64,000 nucleotides of DNA. It comes from an uncultured Clostridia bacterium. Lineage in GTDB: Bacteria; Bacillota; Clostridia; TANB77; CAG-508. The translations under genes were made by a program, and so were the position numbers. The DNA is taken from the NCBI GenBank assembly GCA_947625415.1, contig CANQOG010000002.1:1-64000 (forward strand), read 5' to 3'. Below, one piece after another: positions 10,592 through 22,812 of the stretch. Each line of letters opens with the position of its first letter. Positions within the stretch are counted from its first letter, which is position 1. The notes under the pieces were generated by a model that did not search any database, was not told the DNA's origin, and worked only from the letters and a program-made list of their open reading frames with translations.

Positions 10592-13500
10592 TTAAAATCC
10601 AATCTTATTTTTTGAACGTTCTGGTTTAATGTTACTAGAAATATCCTCTTCTGTAATCAATTTTAAAACATCTAAATTATTTTCATCTTTCATTCGTTTA
10701 GCATGTTCTATAATAACCTTTTGAACCATATTATCAATAAAACGACCATTACCAAAGTTTTCAACTTTTTTAGCCTCTTCAACAATCTTTTTAACTTTAT
10801 TTAAAGCCTTTTTATCAACTTCTAATTCTTGGTCATGAACTTTTTTCTCAAATATTTGAACAAGTTCATCTACTGTATAATCTGTAAATGTAAGCTCAAA
10901 TCCAATTCTTGATTTCAAACCTGGATTTAAGTCTCTAAATTGCATCATTTCTTCTGTATATCCAGCAAAAATTACAATTAGCCTTCCTTTATAATCCTCC
11001 ATAGCTTTTAATAATGTAGCAATAGCTTCAGCAGTATAACTAGCATTTGAACCCCTATGTTCCATTAAAGAATATGCTTCATCAATAAATAAAACACCAT
11101 CTAAAGCTGATTCAATAACAGCTTGTGTTTTTGGACCAGTCTGCCCTAACCATTCAGCAATTAAATCTTGACTTTGAACTTCAACAACTTTATTCTTGTT
11201 TATATATCCTAATGAATAATAAATATTAGCAATTAACCTTGCAACAGTGGTTTTTCCGGTTCCAGCATTACCTTTAAAAATCATATGCATATTAAAATCT
11301 GTCTTACGATTTAGCTTTTTATTAAATTCAAGAACTGAAACAAATCCATCTATTACATTTTTAATATCTTTAAGTCCTATTAATGAATTTAATTCTTTCA
11401 AAATCTCATCTACACTTTTAGTCTTGTCAACATTAGAACTTTCAGCATTTTCAACATCCTGAATTACTATATTTTTAAGATTTTTCTCATTCTGTTCACC
11501 TAAACAAGCATGAGCCAAAAGTATCTTTTCGATTAAATTATCTATATATCTTGCATTTCCAAAGTTTCTAGCAATTTTAGCTCTCTCAATATTTTTTATA
11601 ACTCTATTTAATGCATTTTCCTCAATTGTATATCCTTTGTCTTTAAGTTTCATCTTGAAAATTTCTGATAGCTCTGGAACAGTAAAATCATCAAATCCTA
11701 TTTCAAATCCTATTCTAGAAGCAAGACTTGGATATTTTGAGATTAAAATACTCATCTCTTTTGTTTCGCCAGAAAGAATAACAACCAAATTTTCTTTATA
11801 TCTGTCCATTCCTTCACAAAGAGTTGTAATTGCCTCTATTGGATAATCTGCATTTCCTTTGCTTGCCATAATTGTATTTGCTTCATCTATAACTAAAACC
11901 CCACCAACAGCGTTTTTAACAATTCTTCCAGTTTTTGGAGCAGTTTCTCCAAGATGACTTCCAATTAAATCTTTTCCACTAATTTCAATAACTTTACTGG
12001 TTCTAATAATTCCCATTGCTTGTAAAACTTCAGCCATAATTTTCGTAACAGTAGTCTTTCCAGTTCCAGTATTTCCCTTAAACACCATATTGCAATTTAT
12101 ATTTTGTGACTCACCTATTTTTCTTTGATATTCCAAATACTTCATAATTTCATTAACTTTTGATTTTACTTCTGGAATACCAACTAAATTATTAAGTTTT
12201 TCTAAAGTTTCATCTAATTTAGGTCCATTTGTTTCTATATCAATATTTTCAGGTCTTATGTCTTCATTATCATATTCTGTCTTAAACTTATCAAAAACAA
12301 TAGCTTGATAAGCTTTATCAATAAATTCAGCTTCGTTTTGAGTTCCCTGTTTATAGTTCTTATCAACATATTCACTAATTTTATCTTTAGCTAAACTTGA
12401 TAAACTTCCAACCTTTTTAATTCTCTTACAAAGCTTCTCTTTTATAGTTTCAGCCTCATAGCTTCCTGTATCAATAACGTGATTAAACATTTCTGTAACA
12501 GCATCATATTTCTTAATTAAGCCTTCTAAAACTTTTCTATCTCCACTATAAATCGTAATTGACCTTCTATTTCTATCATAAAGCTTTGGAACCATTTGGA
12601 AAAAGGCTTCTAATCTATATTCATTAATATTTATAGCTTTATCAATATTTGCAAAAATTACAAAATCATTTTCATTATAAATTCTTTCTAACTGACAAAT
12701 AACATCAAAACTATCTTTTGCCCTCATAATAAATCTTTCAACATCAACATATGTAATATTTTTATTTGACAAATAATTATATGTCCTACAATACTTGTTT
12801 AAAATTGAAACAATATTATCTAAAATCATTGAATTTTTAGTATAAATTAAAAAATCAAATTTAATATATGGAAGCTTAGCATTTTTGTCGTAATTTCTAA
12901 TATATGTCAAAACTTCTTTTATATCCTTTGTTATAGATTCATTATTATCTAATGAAACATCTAATTTATTCATATATTCATTATAATAAGCAAGCTTTGA
13001 AATATTTTCGAATTTACCAAGTTTTGAATAAATTTTATTAAATACTAAATTATAATTAACTTTAGAAGTTTCTGATAAATCTTTAATTGCAACAGCAAGT
13101 TCTACTGGATTATAATCAAACATATATGAATATCCTTTAGAAACTTTTGGATTTGCAATATCAAAAACCCCATTTATTCCACCATCTTCGCAAAAATAAT
13201 CAGTTAAATTATTTATAAATGAAACCTTTTTTAATTCAAAATCAATTGTTTTATAATAAATTTTTCCATAATCTTTTCCTGTAATTCTAACACTTCCAGT
13301 ATCTAATAAAAATTCAGCTCCTCTTATGTCAAGCGGTGTTTTACACAAATATAAAATTTTATCTGCAATACTTCCAGCCTCTAACTCATCATTTTTTCCT
13401 TCACTTTGAGGAATTATTGGTTGCATTAAATTATAGAAAAACATTTGCTCATTAACATTTGCATCTCTAATACACTTCTTAATATATCCTAAAGCCTTCA

Positions 13501-13864
13501 TTGGACAACAGTTTAAGCTTATATTGCAATAATTACACTTTGAACTTAAATCTTGATTTAATCTGTTTATATCAATTCTCCAATTAGCTCTAATATCTCT
13601 TAAAATATATTCTAAATAATGTAAAAATACCTCTCCCATCATATTATGATTAAAATCAGAATCTTCATCGCAAAGTCTTAAATATGAAAGTTCTATTATA
13701 TTAGGTGATGGTCTGTTTACTATTTGGTCTCCTTCTTTTACTTGGTCTATCTTCATTTCTGAAATAAGAAGATTTGCTCTTTCCATAAAATAAATTATTT
13801 TCAACACCTTTTCATCAAAAGTATTTTTAACATATTGTAATAATTCTTCCATTCTTTTCTCCAT
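10592..13864 (-). CDS. Tandem AAA+ ATPase, CbxX/SpoVK-like
   Basis: Two Walker A (FKGNTGTGKTT, FKGNAGTGKTT) and two VLVIDEA/VLFIDEA motifs. Confidence 0.85.
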   Translation of the reverse strand: MEKRMEELLQYVKNTFDEKVLKIIYFMERANLLISEMKIDQVKEGDQIVNRPSPNIIELSYLRLCDEDSDFNHNMMGEVFLHYLEYILRDIRANWRIDINRLNQDLSSKCNYCNISLNCCPMKALGYIKKCIRDANVNEQMFFYNLMQPIIPQSEGKNDELEAGSIADKILYLCKTPLDIRGAEFLLDTGSVRITGKDYGKIYYKTIDFELKKVSFINNLTDYFCEDGGINGVFDIANPKVSKGYSYMFDYNPVELAVAIKDLSETSKVNYNLVFNKIYSKLGKFENISKLAYYNEYMNKLDVSLDNNESITKDIKEVLTYIRNYDKNAKLPYIKFDFLIYTKNSMILDNIVSILNKYCRTYNYLSNKNITYVDVERFIMRAKDSFDVICQLERIYNENDFVIFANIDKAININEYRLEAFFQMVPKLYDRNRRSITIYSGDRKVLEGLIKKYDAVTEMFNHVIDTGSYEAETIKEKLCKRIKKVGSLSSLAKDKISEYVDKNYKQGTQNEAEFIDKAYQAIVFDKFKTEYDNEDIRPENIDIETNGPKLDETLEKLNNLVGIPEVKSKVNEIMKYLEYQRKIGESQNINCNMVFKGNTGTGKTTVTKIMAEVLQAMGIIRTSKVIEISGKDLIGSHLGETAPKTGRIVKNAVGGVLVIDEANTIMASKGNADYPIEAITTLCEGMDRYKENLVVILSGETKEMSILISKYPSLASRIGFEIGFDDFTVPELSEIFKMKLKDKGYTIEENALNRVIKNIERAKIARNFGNARYIDNLIEKILLAHACLGEQNEKNLKNIVIQDVENAESSNVDKTKSVDEILKELNSLIGLKDIKNVIDGFVSVLEFNKKLNRKTDFNMHMIFKGNAGTGKTTVARLIANIYYSLGYINKNKVVEVQSQDLIAEWLGQTGPKTQAVIESALDGVLFIDEAYSLMEHRGSNASYTAEAIATLLKAMEDYKGRLIVIFAGYTEEMMQFRDLNPGLKSRIGFELTFTDYTVDELVQIFEKKVHDQELEVDKKALNKVKKIVEEAKKVENFGNGRFIDNMVQKVIIEHAKRMKDENNLDVLKLITEEDISSNIKPERSKNKIGF

Positions 13865-13882
13865 TCATTCGTATTTATTATC

Positions 13883-15179
13883 TTAAAAAGCATCTGCTAT
13901 CGCATTTATAATCTGCTCTTTTTCAGTCAAAAGAGCATCTTTATTATTTTTCAAACTTCCTATTGAAATTTGGTAACATTCTATTCCTTGATTAGAATTA
14001 TAATATTTATTTGCGCTGTAATTAGGATTTCTTCCGTCTACATAAGCATTTGTAGCAATTCCTCCCACTTCGCGTATTGTATATAATCTAGGAGTATTTA
14101 CTGTTAAATTATAAGGCTCTAAGCCTCGATTTTTCATACTCTTTTCATTCTCTAAAATTGAATTGTTATCAAAATTTTTCAAATATAATCCATCTTTTAC
14201 TTTATACCACTTATTTGTTGAATACTCAATACTTGTATAATCGTAAAGATTTGTAGCAATTTTTTCAGCTAAACTCATTTCAGAATTATTTGGAACATAA
14301 ACTTCAATTCCATTTCCACCTTCATCATCAGTATGAAGTGAAATCATATATTTAGCTTTAGACTTACAGCAAATTGAAATTCTTCCATTTTCATCATACA
14401 TATTAGTATTAGTAAAACTATCTGTATTATTGTCATCTCTAGATAATTTTACTTTATAGCCTTTTTCTTTCAATTTTTCTTTTAAAAGTTTACCATATTC
14501 AAGCATTAAATTACTTTCTGTAACATTTTCACTTACTTGACCATTATCACTTCCGCCATGACCACTATCTATAACAATATCATATACACCTTTTGGAAGC
14601 TTTGATTCTTTTACATTTATTCCTAAGTAGCTATAATTCTTACCATTAAAATTTTGCTTTTCAAATTTTATATCAACTTTATTATTTTTTCCATCTTTTG
14701 TTATTGTATAATACTCAATATTTTTATAATCACTAACATTTGAAAATGTATAATATTTATAATCTTTACTATTATTTGTTTTAATTCTTACTTGAAGATA
14801 ATATTTCTTTCCGAGTTACTAATTCATCTAAATTTATAGCATTATTTATTGTTTCAGTGTAAAAAGTAAGATTTTCATTGTCAAACGAATATTCTAAAGA
14901 ATAATTTTTTTCATAATTTTTGCCATCTCTTACAACAAGCTTAATTCCTTCAAAATTATCTTTAGAAATTCCAGATATTTTTCCTTCAATATTCAAAGAA
15001 GTTCCATAAGTATAAAATTTAGTAATCTCAATCGGCTTACTTGCCAAATTACCAAACAAATTTTGAATTTTATTTTTTTCATTAAATTTATTAGATTCAT
15101 TTTTTATTGTAATCCAACCTGCAATGACAATTCCAATAACGATTGGAATAACTATAATCAATTTCCAAATTTGCTTCAT
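13883..15179 (-). CDS. N-acetylmuramoyl-L-alanine amidase (Amidase_3) with N-terminal TM
   Basis: DSGHGGSDNGQ...HTDDEGGNG...; fragments join through CGGA at 14810-14813. Confidence 0.8.
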
Positions 15180-15199
15180 ATTTCTTTTCTAAATCCTTA

Positions 15200-16508
15200 C
15201 TATATTATTTCTCCAACTAAATCATAGCCTAAACTATTTATTATCCTGCAATTCACAAATTTTCCAACTAAATTATTTTCTATTTTAGGAATGAAAACTA
15301 CGCCATCCTCATTTGGAATATCCATATAAGAACGTCCAATATAGTATTCATTGTCATCACTTATAGAGTCAATTAAAACCTCATAAGTTTTTCCAACTTT
15401 TTGATTTAATTTTTCTTCTGAAATTTTCTGTTCTAAAGACATTATAGAATTTAATCTTTTTTGTTTTGTTTTTGAATTAATCTGCTCTTTTAGCCTACTT
15501 GCTGGAGTTCCATCTTCTTTAGAATATTTAAAAACTCCAAGTTTTTCAAACTTTGCTACTTTTACAAATTCATATAATTTTTCAAAATCTTCTTCTGTTT
15601 CGCCTGGAAAACCTACAATTAAACTTGTTCTTAAAACTACATCTGGAATTTGTTTTCTTATTTTTTCTAATAAATTGTCAATTTGTTCTGAATTACTTTT
15701 TCTATTCATTCTCTTCAAAACAGAATTTGAATAATGTTGAATTGGAATATCAAAATAATTGCAAATATTGTCATTTCTTTTTACAACATTTATAAGTTCA
15801 TCTGTTATATCTTCAGGATAAGAATATAAAAATCTTATCCATTTAAAACCTATTTTTGCAATTTCTTCTAAAAGCTCTGGAAGCCTTTTTCTATCATATA
15901 AATCTATACCATATTTTGTAGTATCTTGAGCAATTACAATTATTTCTTCAATCCCAGATTTTTTTAAATTCCCAGCCTCTTTTATAATTTCTTCAAAAGG
16001 TCTACTTATATATTTTCCACGAATATATGGAATTGCGCAATATGTACAATTGTTGCTACAACCCTCAGCAATCTTTAAATAAGCAGTTTTCTCACCAGTA
16101 GAGATAATTCTTTCCTCATATTCTAAAGTATTTTGACTAGAAACATCTGGCTTTATACCTATTAATTCACAAATTTTTAGCCATATATTTTTATAGTCAT
16201 CAATACTTAAAAATAAATCAACTTCTGGAAGAGATTTTTCTAAATCTTCCCTATATCTTTGAACTAAACAACCCATCGCTATTAAATATTTACATTTTCC
16301 GTTTTTTTTAAATTCAGCCATTTCTAAGATTGTAGATATAGCCTCTTGTTTTGCTGGTTCAATAAATCCACATGTATTAACAACAATAATATCAGCATCT
16401 TTAGCGTCTTGAACAATATTAAATTTTTCTTTTTTAAAAAGTCCAATACACATTTCTGTATCGACTAAATTCTTACTACATCCGTAAAGATACAAATCCT
16501 ACATTCAT
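15200..16508 (-). CDS. rimO: Ribosomal protein S12 methylthiotransferase RimO
   Basis: CGGA at 16481-16484 as Gly gives canonical N-term MNVGFVSLGCSKNLVDTEMC; radical SAM CSNNCTYC. Confidence 0.92.
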
Positions 16509-16521
16509 TATTTAAAACCTC

Positions 16522-17683
16522 TTACAAACTATATACATGCTTTCTTGTCATTTCTAACAAATTAAGCTTTGTAAATCCTTCAATTTGGACTTTTGAACAA
16601 TCATTTTTTATTTCTTTCTCCATAATTTTTACAATCTCTTGTTTGTTTTTTTCAAGACACATATCAATATAATCAATAATTATAATTCCACCAATATCAC
16701 GAGCTCTTAATTGTTTTGCAATTTCAACAGTTGCTTCTTTATTTACTCTAAAAATAGTATCTTCAAAATTATTTTTTCCAATAAATTTTCCTGAATTTAC
16801 ATCTATTGCTGTTAATGCTTCTGTTTTGTCTATTGTTATAAAACCTCCACAGTCAAGCCAAATTTTTCTATTTTCAATCTTTTTTAATTGATTTTCAAAA
16901 TCATATTTTTCTAGATACTTTTCATCTATTACCATTTTTATATCTTTGTTTTCATCTTTTAAAATTTCTTTAACAGATTTTTCTACACTTTTATTGCAAA
17001 CTAGTATTCTATTTAAGCCCTTGTCTAAATTATCAACTATATATTTTCTAACAATTCCACCACTATTATAAATTTCCTTTGGATAATCTTCAAATTGAAC
17101 ATTAATCAAGTCATTCCATCTTTCAATTTGCTTTCCAATATCTTCTATAATTTCCTCTTTACTAGCGTTTTCACACGTTGTTCTAATGATTCCACCTGTA
17201 TTTTCAGGAAGAATTTCAGTTACCATTTCCTTTAATTCTTTTTTCTTTTCTTCATCTTCTATTTTCTGTGAAACTGCTACAAATGGTGAGTTTGGCATAT
17301 AAACAAAAAATCTACCAGTAAAGCTTATATGCGTTGTAACCCTAGCACCTTTCTTATAGTTCTTATCTCTTGTAACTTGAACTAAAATTGGGTCACCAGG
17401 TCTTATAATTTTTCTAATATCTTCTTTTTTTTGAACTTCACCTTTAACACTATCAACCTTTGGAAGCAAATCTTTTAAATGTATAAAAGCATTTTTTCCA
17501 CTTCCAATATTAACAAATGCTGCTTGCATTCCGAGGTAAAACATTATTTACTTTTCCAACATAAATATTGCCTTCAAGCATTGGATTTTCTTTAAGTTCC
17601 TCATGTCTTTCTAAAATTACATTATCTTCGATTAAATAAATCTTCTTTGAAATTTCATCTTCTAAAATATATATTTCTTTCAT
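16522..17683 (-). CDS. rng: Ribonuclease E/G family protein
   Basis: S1-like start MKEIYILEDE...GNIYVGKVNNVLPGMQAAFVNIGSGKNAFIH after CGGA at 17530-17533 read as Gly; IIDYIDM motif. Confidence 0.9.
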
Positions 17684-17693
17684 TTTTCTTTCC

Positions 17694-18251
17694 CTAATTA
17701 AACTTATTCATAGCTGAATCTATACCATTTTTTAAAATTTCTACAATTGCATCTTTTGCTTTTTTTACTCCCTTTTCTAACTTAGGAATTTCATCTTCTG
17801 GAATTGCTCCTATAACATAATTTATTAAATCGTCATCATAAACTGGTTTTCCTATCCCAACACGAACTCTTGGAAATCTATCATCTGCTAATATGTTTAC
17901 AATTGATTTCATCCCATTATGCCCTCCTGGACTACCTGATTTTCTAATTCTTACACTTGAAATATCAATATCCATATCATCATAAACAACAATTAAATCT
18001 TCAAGTGGAATTTTATAGAAATGAACAAATTCTATAACAGATTTTCCACTAGAGTTCATAAATGTTTGCGGTTTAACCAAAATTACACTATTATTTTCAA
18101 TTACTCCTGTTCCATATTCGGCTTCAAACTTTTTTCTAGAAATATCAATTTCATACTCTTTTGCAAGCAAGTTTAAAACATTAAATCCCATATTATGACG
18201 AGTCCTACTGTAATCACTTTCAGGATTACCAAGTCCTACTATCAATTTCAT
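17694..18251 (-). CDS. pth: Peptidyl-tRNA hydrolase
   Basis: MKLIVGLGNPESDYSRTRHNMGF. Confidence 0.96.
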   Translation of the reverse strand: MKLIVGLGNPESDYSRTRHNMGFNVLNLLAKEYEIDISRKKFEAEYGTGVIENNSVILVKPQTFMNSSGKSVIEFVHFYKIPLEDLIVVYDDMDIDISSVRIRKSGSPGGHNGMKSIVNILADDRFPRVRVGIGKPVYDDDLINYVIGAIPEDEIPKLEKGVKKAKDAIVEILKNGIDSAMNKFN

Positions 18252-18252
18252 T

Positions 18253-19359
18253 TTATTTTTTCTCCTTATCTATTTCTTCATCAGCATCTCCAAGTAATCT
18301 TTGTTTAAAAAATTCCTTATAGCCAACTAAAATTATTATTAAGACCATTATTGCAAATGATAAGGCTTTCCAAATTCCACTATCTATCCAAATTATAACA
18401 AAAATTCCAAGAATTGCTGTAATTCCATATAATATAAGAACTGACTGTTTTTGAGTAAATCCAGCCTTTAACATTCTATGATGTAAATGATTTGCATCTG
18501 GCATAACAATGGCCTTTAAAGAATGACCTCGTATAATTCTTCTGAAAATAGCAAAAATCGTATCAAAAATTGGAAGCGCAAGAACTATAATAGGAGCTAC
18601 AATTACAATTGCTGTATATGTTTTTGCAATTCCTATAATTGAGATTACTGATAAACAATAACCTAAAAAGTTTGAACCTGTATCACCAATAAATGTTTTA
18701 GCAGGATTAAAATTAAATGGTAAAAAACCTACTAAAGCACCAGCTAAAGCTGTTATTAAAATTATTGACATTAGTGGCGAACCACTTAATGAAAAAATAA
18801 TTAATAATGATACACATGAAATAAGCGTAATTCCCGTTGAAAGCCCATCTAAACCGTCGATTAGATTAATCGCATTTGTAATTCCAACAATCCAACCAAC
18901 TGTTAATATTTTATAAAAAATTTCATTAGCAATTTTATCAAAAAACGGAATTTTTACAGTATCTATCAATATTCCAGATTTCACAACTATACAAGCCGCA
19001 ATAATTTGAGCAATCAATTTAACTACTGCTGGAACACCTTTTACATCATCAATAAAACACGTCACACATATAACTACTGCGCCAAGCGCAAATCCAAGTA
19101 GTTTAACATCATAATTATTTTGGTGTAAATCTATCTTTTTCTCTATACTCATAACTGTCAGCAAATAAATTACTGAAACTACAAAGCCGAGAATTACAGC
19201 TAGTCCACCAAGTCTTGTCATAGTAATTTTGTTAATACGCCTTTCATCTTTGGGTGTATCTACTGCTCCAATTTTTTTAGCTAAGCGAATAGTATGAGGC
19301 GTAGTCATAAACGCTGCTAAAAAAGATATCGTAAACGCTATAGCAATGTCTCCCCACAT
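18253..19359 (-). CDS. MraY/WecA/TagO-family glycosyl-1-phosphate transferase
   Basis: Multi-TM; INLIDGLDGLSTGI, FIGDTGS, HLHHRM motifs. Confidence 0.88.
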   Translation of the reverse strand: MWGDIAIAFTISFLAAFMTTPHTIRLAKKIGAVDTPKDERRINKITMTRLGGLAVILGFVVSVIYLLTVMSIEKKIDLHQNNYDVKLLGFALGAVVICVTCFIDDVKGVPAVVKLIAQIIAACIVVKSGILIDTVKIPFFDKIANEIFYKILTVGWIVGITNAINLIDGLDGLSTGITLISCVSLLIIFSLSGSPLMSIILITALAGALVGFLPFNFNPAKTFIGDTGSNFLGYCLSVISIIGIAKTYTAIVIVAPIIVLALPIFDTIFAIFRRIIRGHSLKAIVMPDANHLHHRMLKAGFTQKQSVLILYGITAILGIFVIIWIDSGIWKALSFAIMVLIIILVGYKEFFKQRLLGDADEEIDKEKK

Positions 19360-19374
19360 AGTTCTAAAACTCCT

Positions 19375-19821
19375 CTATTTCATATTTTCGTCTTCTAGTT
19401 TTTTTATCATCTGTAAGCGTTCTTCGTGTACTCCGCCCATAAATTCAGTTCCAAGCCAAGCGCGCAAGATAACTACTGCTTGAGATATATTTATAAATCT
19501 TCCTGGTAGAGCTATTGCATTTGCATTATTATGAGCTTTTAATAATTTAGCTACTTCTTCATTCCAGCATGAAGCACATCTTATTCCCTTAAATTTATTT
19601 GCAACAATACTCATTCCAAAGCCTGTTCCACAAACTAATATAGCTTTATCACATTCTTTGCTTTGAACAGCTCTAATTGCTTTTTCTCCATAAATTGGAT
19701 AATCAGTTCTTTCTTCGCTAAAAGTTCCAAAATCCTTATATTTAATATCATTTTCATCAAGGTACTTTTTTATTTCTTCTTTTAATTTAAAACCACCGTG
19801 ATCGGCTCCTAAAGCTATCAT
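19375..19821 (-). CDS. rpiB: Ribose-5-phosphate isomerase B
   Basis: GADHGGFKLKEEIKKYL, CGTGFGMSIVANK. Confidence 0.95.
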   Translation of the reverse strand: MIALGADHGGFKLKEEIKKYLDENDIKYKDFGTFSEERTDYPIYGEKAIRAVQSKECDKAILVCGTGFGMSIVANKFKGIRCASCWNEEVAKLLKAHNNANAIALPGRFINISQAVVILRAWLGTEFMGGVHEERLQMIKKLEDENMK

Positions 19822-20021
19822 TCATAAACCTCCACAAAAATAAATTTTCTATTATATAAGCTAAAATTATCCTTTATAAATATAACATAATAACCTCATA
19901 TTTTCAAGTAAATTTCAACTTTTTGCATAAATTTTGCCAAAACACTTGCTTTTTTTGCTATAACATGTTAAAATAGTCAAAGAAAATTGACTTGAAATTT
20001 ACAAGGAGGTGCAAAAAGAGC

Positions 20022-20285
20022 ATGCCAAACATTAAATCAGCTATAAAAAGAGTAAGTGTTATTGAAAAGAAAACTTTAAGAAATAATATGGTTAAATCTG
20101 CTTATAAAACAGCTGTTAAATCATTTGAAGCTGCTGTAACAGATGGTGATAAAGCTAAAACAGAAGTAGCATTTAAAAATGCTGTTAAAAAAATTGATCA
20201 AGCTTCTGCAAAAGGCGTTATCAAAAAAAATACAGCTGCTAGAAAAAAATCAAATTTAGCAAAAAAATTAAATGAAGTGAAATAA
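20022..20285 (+). CDS. rpsT: 30S ribosomal protein S20
   Basis: MPNIKSAIKRV...KNTAARKKSNLAKKLN; SD aaggagg upstream. Confidence 0.95.
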   Translation: MPNIKSAIKRVSVIEKKTLRNNMVKSAYKTAVKSFEAAVTDGDKAKTEVAFKNAVKKIDQASAKGVIKKNTAARKKSNLAKKLNEVK

Positions 20286-20288
20286 ATA

Positions 20289-20313
20289 AAAACGAGTAAA
20301 TCTACTCGTTTTT
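20289..20313. terminator. Bidirectional terminator
   Basis: AAAACGAGTAAATCTACTCGTTTTT. Confidence 0.7.
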
Positions 20314-20317
20314 ATTT

Positions 20318-21558
20318 TTAAAATTCTAATTCTTTTTTTCCATTTTCTAAAATTTTGAAATTATATATTTGATTTCCAATATCTTTCTCCCCACTAAAAT
20401 TTAATGGAATAACAAATTGTGGCTTTATTTTTGCTATTAAATTATTTAATACATTAATATTAACTTTTCCATTAGTATATATACTATAATAATCTATATC
20501 ACTAGTTTTTAACATATTTATAAATTCTTCTAATTCCGCATTTTTTTTGTTAGGATTAATTCCTTGCGCCATAATAACACAAGCATCATAAAAACTTCCA
20601 TCTCTTTCAAAAATTTGAAAATCTTGCATCATATCTTTAGTTATATTCATTACATATTTTTCTTTTTTTAGTTTTCCTACAGCGCTATTAATATAAAATG
20701 GCGTAACATATTTTTTCTTAAACTCAAAATCTCTATTTTCCAAAACTAATGGTGTGTAAGTATAAACTTTCTTTGAAACAAATGGACTAGGGCAACTTCC
20801 ATTTGAAAATGTTGATAAATTACAAAGTAATGTAGTCTCTATAAAAATCTTTTTTGTTTTCATAGCAACTTGATACATAGTTTCTGTCATACTTAAATCT
20901 GTTTCAGACTGAATAACAAAAACCTGTTTATAAAATTTCATAATATTTTTTAAATTATTAATAATATCTTTTCTTGGAATGTTGTCTAAACCGCTTTCTT
21001 CCTAAATATTTACCATCTATAACCACACAATCTGTTTTTGCAATAGCTTCAATTGCCTCACGCAACTTATCTTGCCTATATGCTGTATCATAATTTTTAA
21101 AATCTCCACATACAACTATTGATTTTCCTTTTGTATCAGTAATTCTTAATATATGTGTATTTAAATTAGATGAGTTTATAATAAAAGAAGTTATACTAAA
21201 ATCTTTAAGCTTAATAGTTTCAGTATTAGTATATTCTACAATTTTATGTTTAGCTGATGCTTCAAAAAAATCTATACAAGCATCATAAGCCATTTTCATT
21301 CTTTTTTCCATATATATTGGAATCTTATTTAAAGAATATTCTATTAAATTGCAATGTTCTGGATTTCTTAACACAAAAATTCCGTCATAGGAAGGTTCAC
21401 CTATAGTTAATCCTTCTATCATAGGATTAATACTATCTGATAATTCTCCTGTTCCTTCTTCTTCTCCAAATCCAATTACAATTCTGGTTTCACCGGCTAT
21501 CTACTTCTAAAAGTTCATTTCCTAAGCCATCTTTTCCTTTAATTACCTTTAGTTTCAT
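20318..21558 (-). CDS. Metallo-beta-lactamase/RNase J-like hydrolase
   Basis: Two fragments plus an unlisted N-term join through CGGT at 21492-21495 and 20990-20993: MKLKVIKGKDGLGNELLEVDSGETRIVIGFG...KYLGRKGLDNIPRKDI. Confidence 0.65.
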
Positions 21559-21585
21559 ATATTTTCACCTACTAAATATATTTTA

Positions 21586-22557
21586 TCAGTCTATTACAAC
21601 TGGCTTATCATAATTTCCTCCTTCTGCTGGAAGAACTACATTTATAACAATATTTAATTTTAAATTGTTATCTAAGAAGTACACTAATCTGTTATTTGAC
21701 AAATCATCCTGGTAATAAGCATATATTAAACTTTTGCAATAATCTATTTCTCCATTTCTAGCATCTATCAATTCCTTATCTATACGTTTATCATCTAAAA
21801 TATATTCATCAAAGTCCTCTAAACTAGATATGGCTTTACTAACACTTTCATCAATATTTTGAATTCCAGCAATTCTACAAGCTTGCTCATAATCAATAAT
21901 TTCTCCTGAAAGCGCATCAAAATTATAAGAAAAATATTCTTCTGTTATTTTACCCTCTTTTCCTCTTTGAGCAACCATAAATATTGAAATAATATTTGAT
22001 GTTGTATATGTTTCATAAGCAACTTTTATGAAACTATTTTTATTTTCACTACATACTTTAAATTCATTTACAAATCCTTGATATAATTCTTCTATTTTAG
22101 AATTATAGGTCTCTGCATCTTCTGAATTCATATTTATAAATGGAACCCTAATATCTGAAATAGAATAACTATTTCCATCACTAGCTTCATATTCATTTTC
22201 TACTTTTTTTTCAGCCGTATATTGAGCATCATAAGTATATCCTCTATTTTCAACAACTTTTCCAATATATTCAGCAACTCCACTATTATCGGTTGAATTT
22301 TCAATTATATTTGAAACTGTGTTTTTAAGTGTAGAATTTTCTATCTTATTTTCAACTTTATTTTTTACATCAAATTCTTTTTCTTCAAATTTTTTATCAC
22401 TAATAACTCCAAGCTGTTCATCTCCATCATCAGCATATCCTTTTAAACCTTTCATCATAAATCCCATTATGATTACAACAACTAATAAAACAATTACCGT
22501 AACTATTAATATTAATGTTGTTAAACTAATTTTAAAAACTTTTTTATTATCTTCCAT
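21586..22557 (-). CDS. Membrane-anchored extracytoplasmic protein, function unknown
   Basis: Single N-terminal TM, extracellular domain; no CGG in frame. Confidence 0.5.
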   Translation of the reverse strand: MEDNKKVFKISLTTLILIVTVIVLLVVVIIMGFMMKGLKGYADDGDEQLGVISDKKFEEKEFDVKNKVENKIENSTLKNTVSNIIENSTDNSGVAEYIGKVVENRGYTYDAQYTAEKKVENEYEASDGNSYSISDIRVPFINMNSEDAETYNSKIEELYQGFVNEFKVCSENKNSFIKVAYETYTTSNIISIFMVAQRGKEGKITEEYFSYNFDALSGEIIDYEQACRIAGIQNIDESVSKAISSLEDFDEYILDDKRIDKELIDARNGEIDYCKSLIYAYYQDDLSNNRLVYFLDNNLKLNIVINVVLPAEGGNYDKPVVID

Positions 22558-22730
22558 AACCTAATCATCCTCATTTATCATATGTATATAATTTATTTTA
22601 TCAATAATAAAAACAAAAAACAATAGCATTTTTAAATTTTAAGAAATTATTAGAAAATAAAAGATATTTAAAGAAAAAGCAAGAAAATATAGTATCAATA
22701 TTTATAGTATAAATAATTTCAAAAAATATG

Positions 22731-22759
22731 TTGATAAATAGCAAAATTTGTGTTACAAT
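22731..22759 (+). promoter_or_regulatory. Sigma-A-type promoter
   Basis: TTGATA-N17-TACAAT. Confidence 0.6.
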
Positions 22760-22812
22760 AAAAGTGTTATAAAAAGATTTTGAAACACAATAATATAAGG
22801 AGTAACTTTAAA

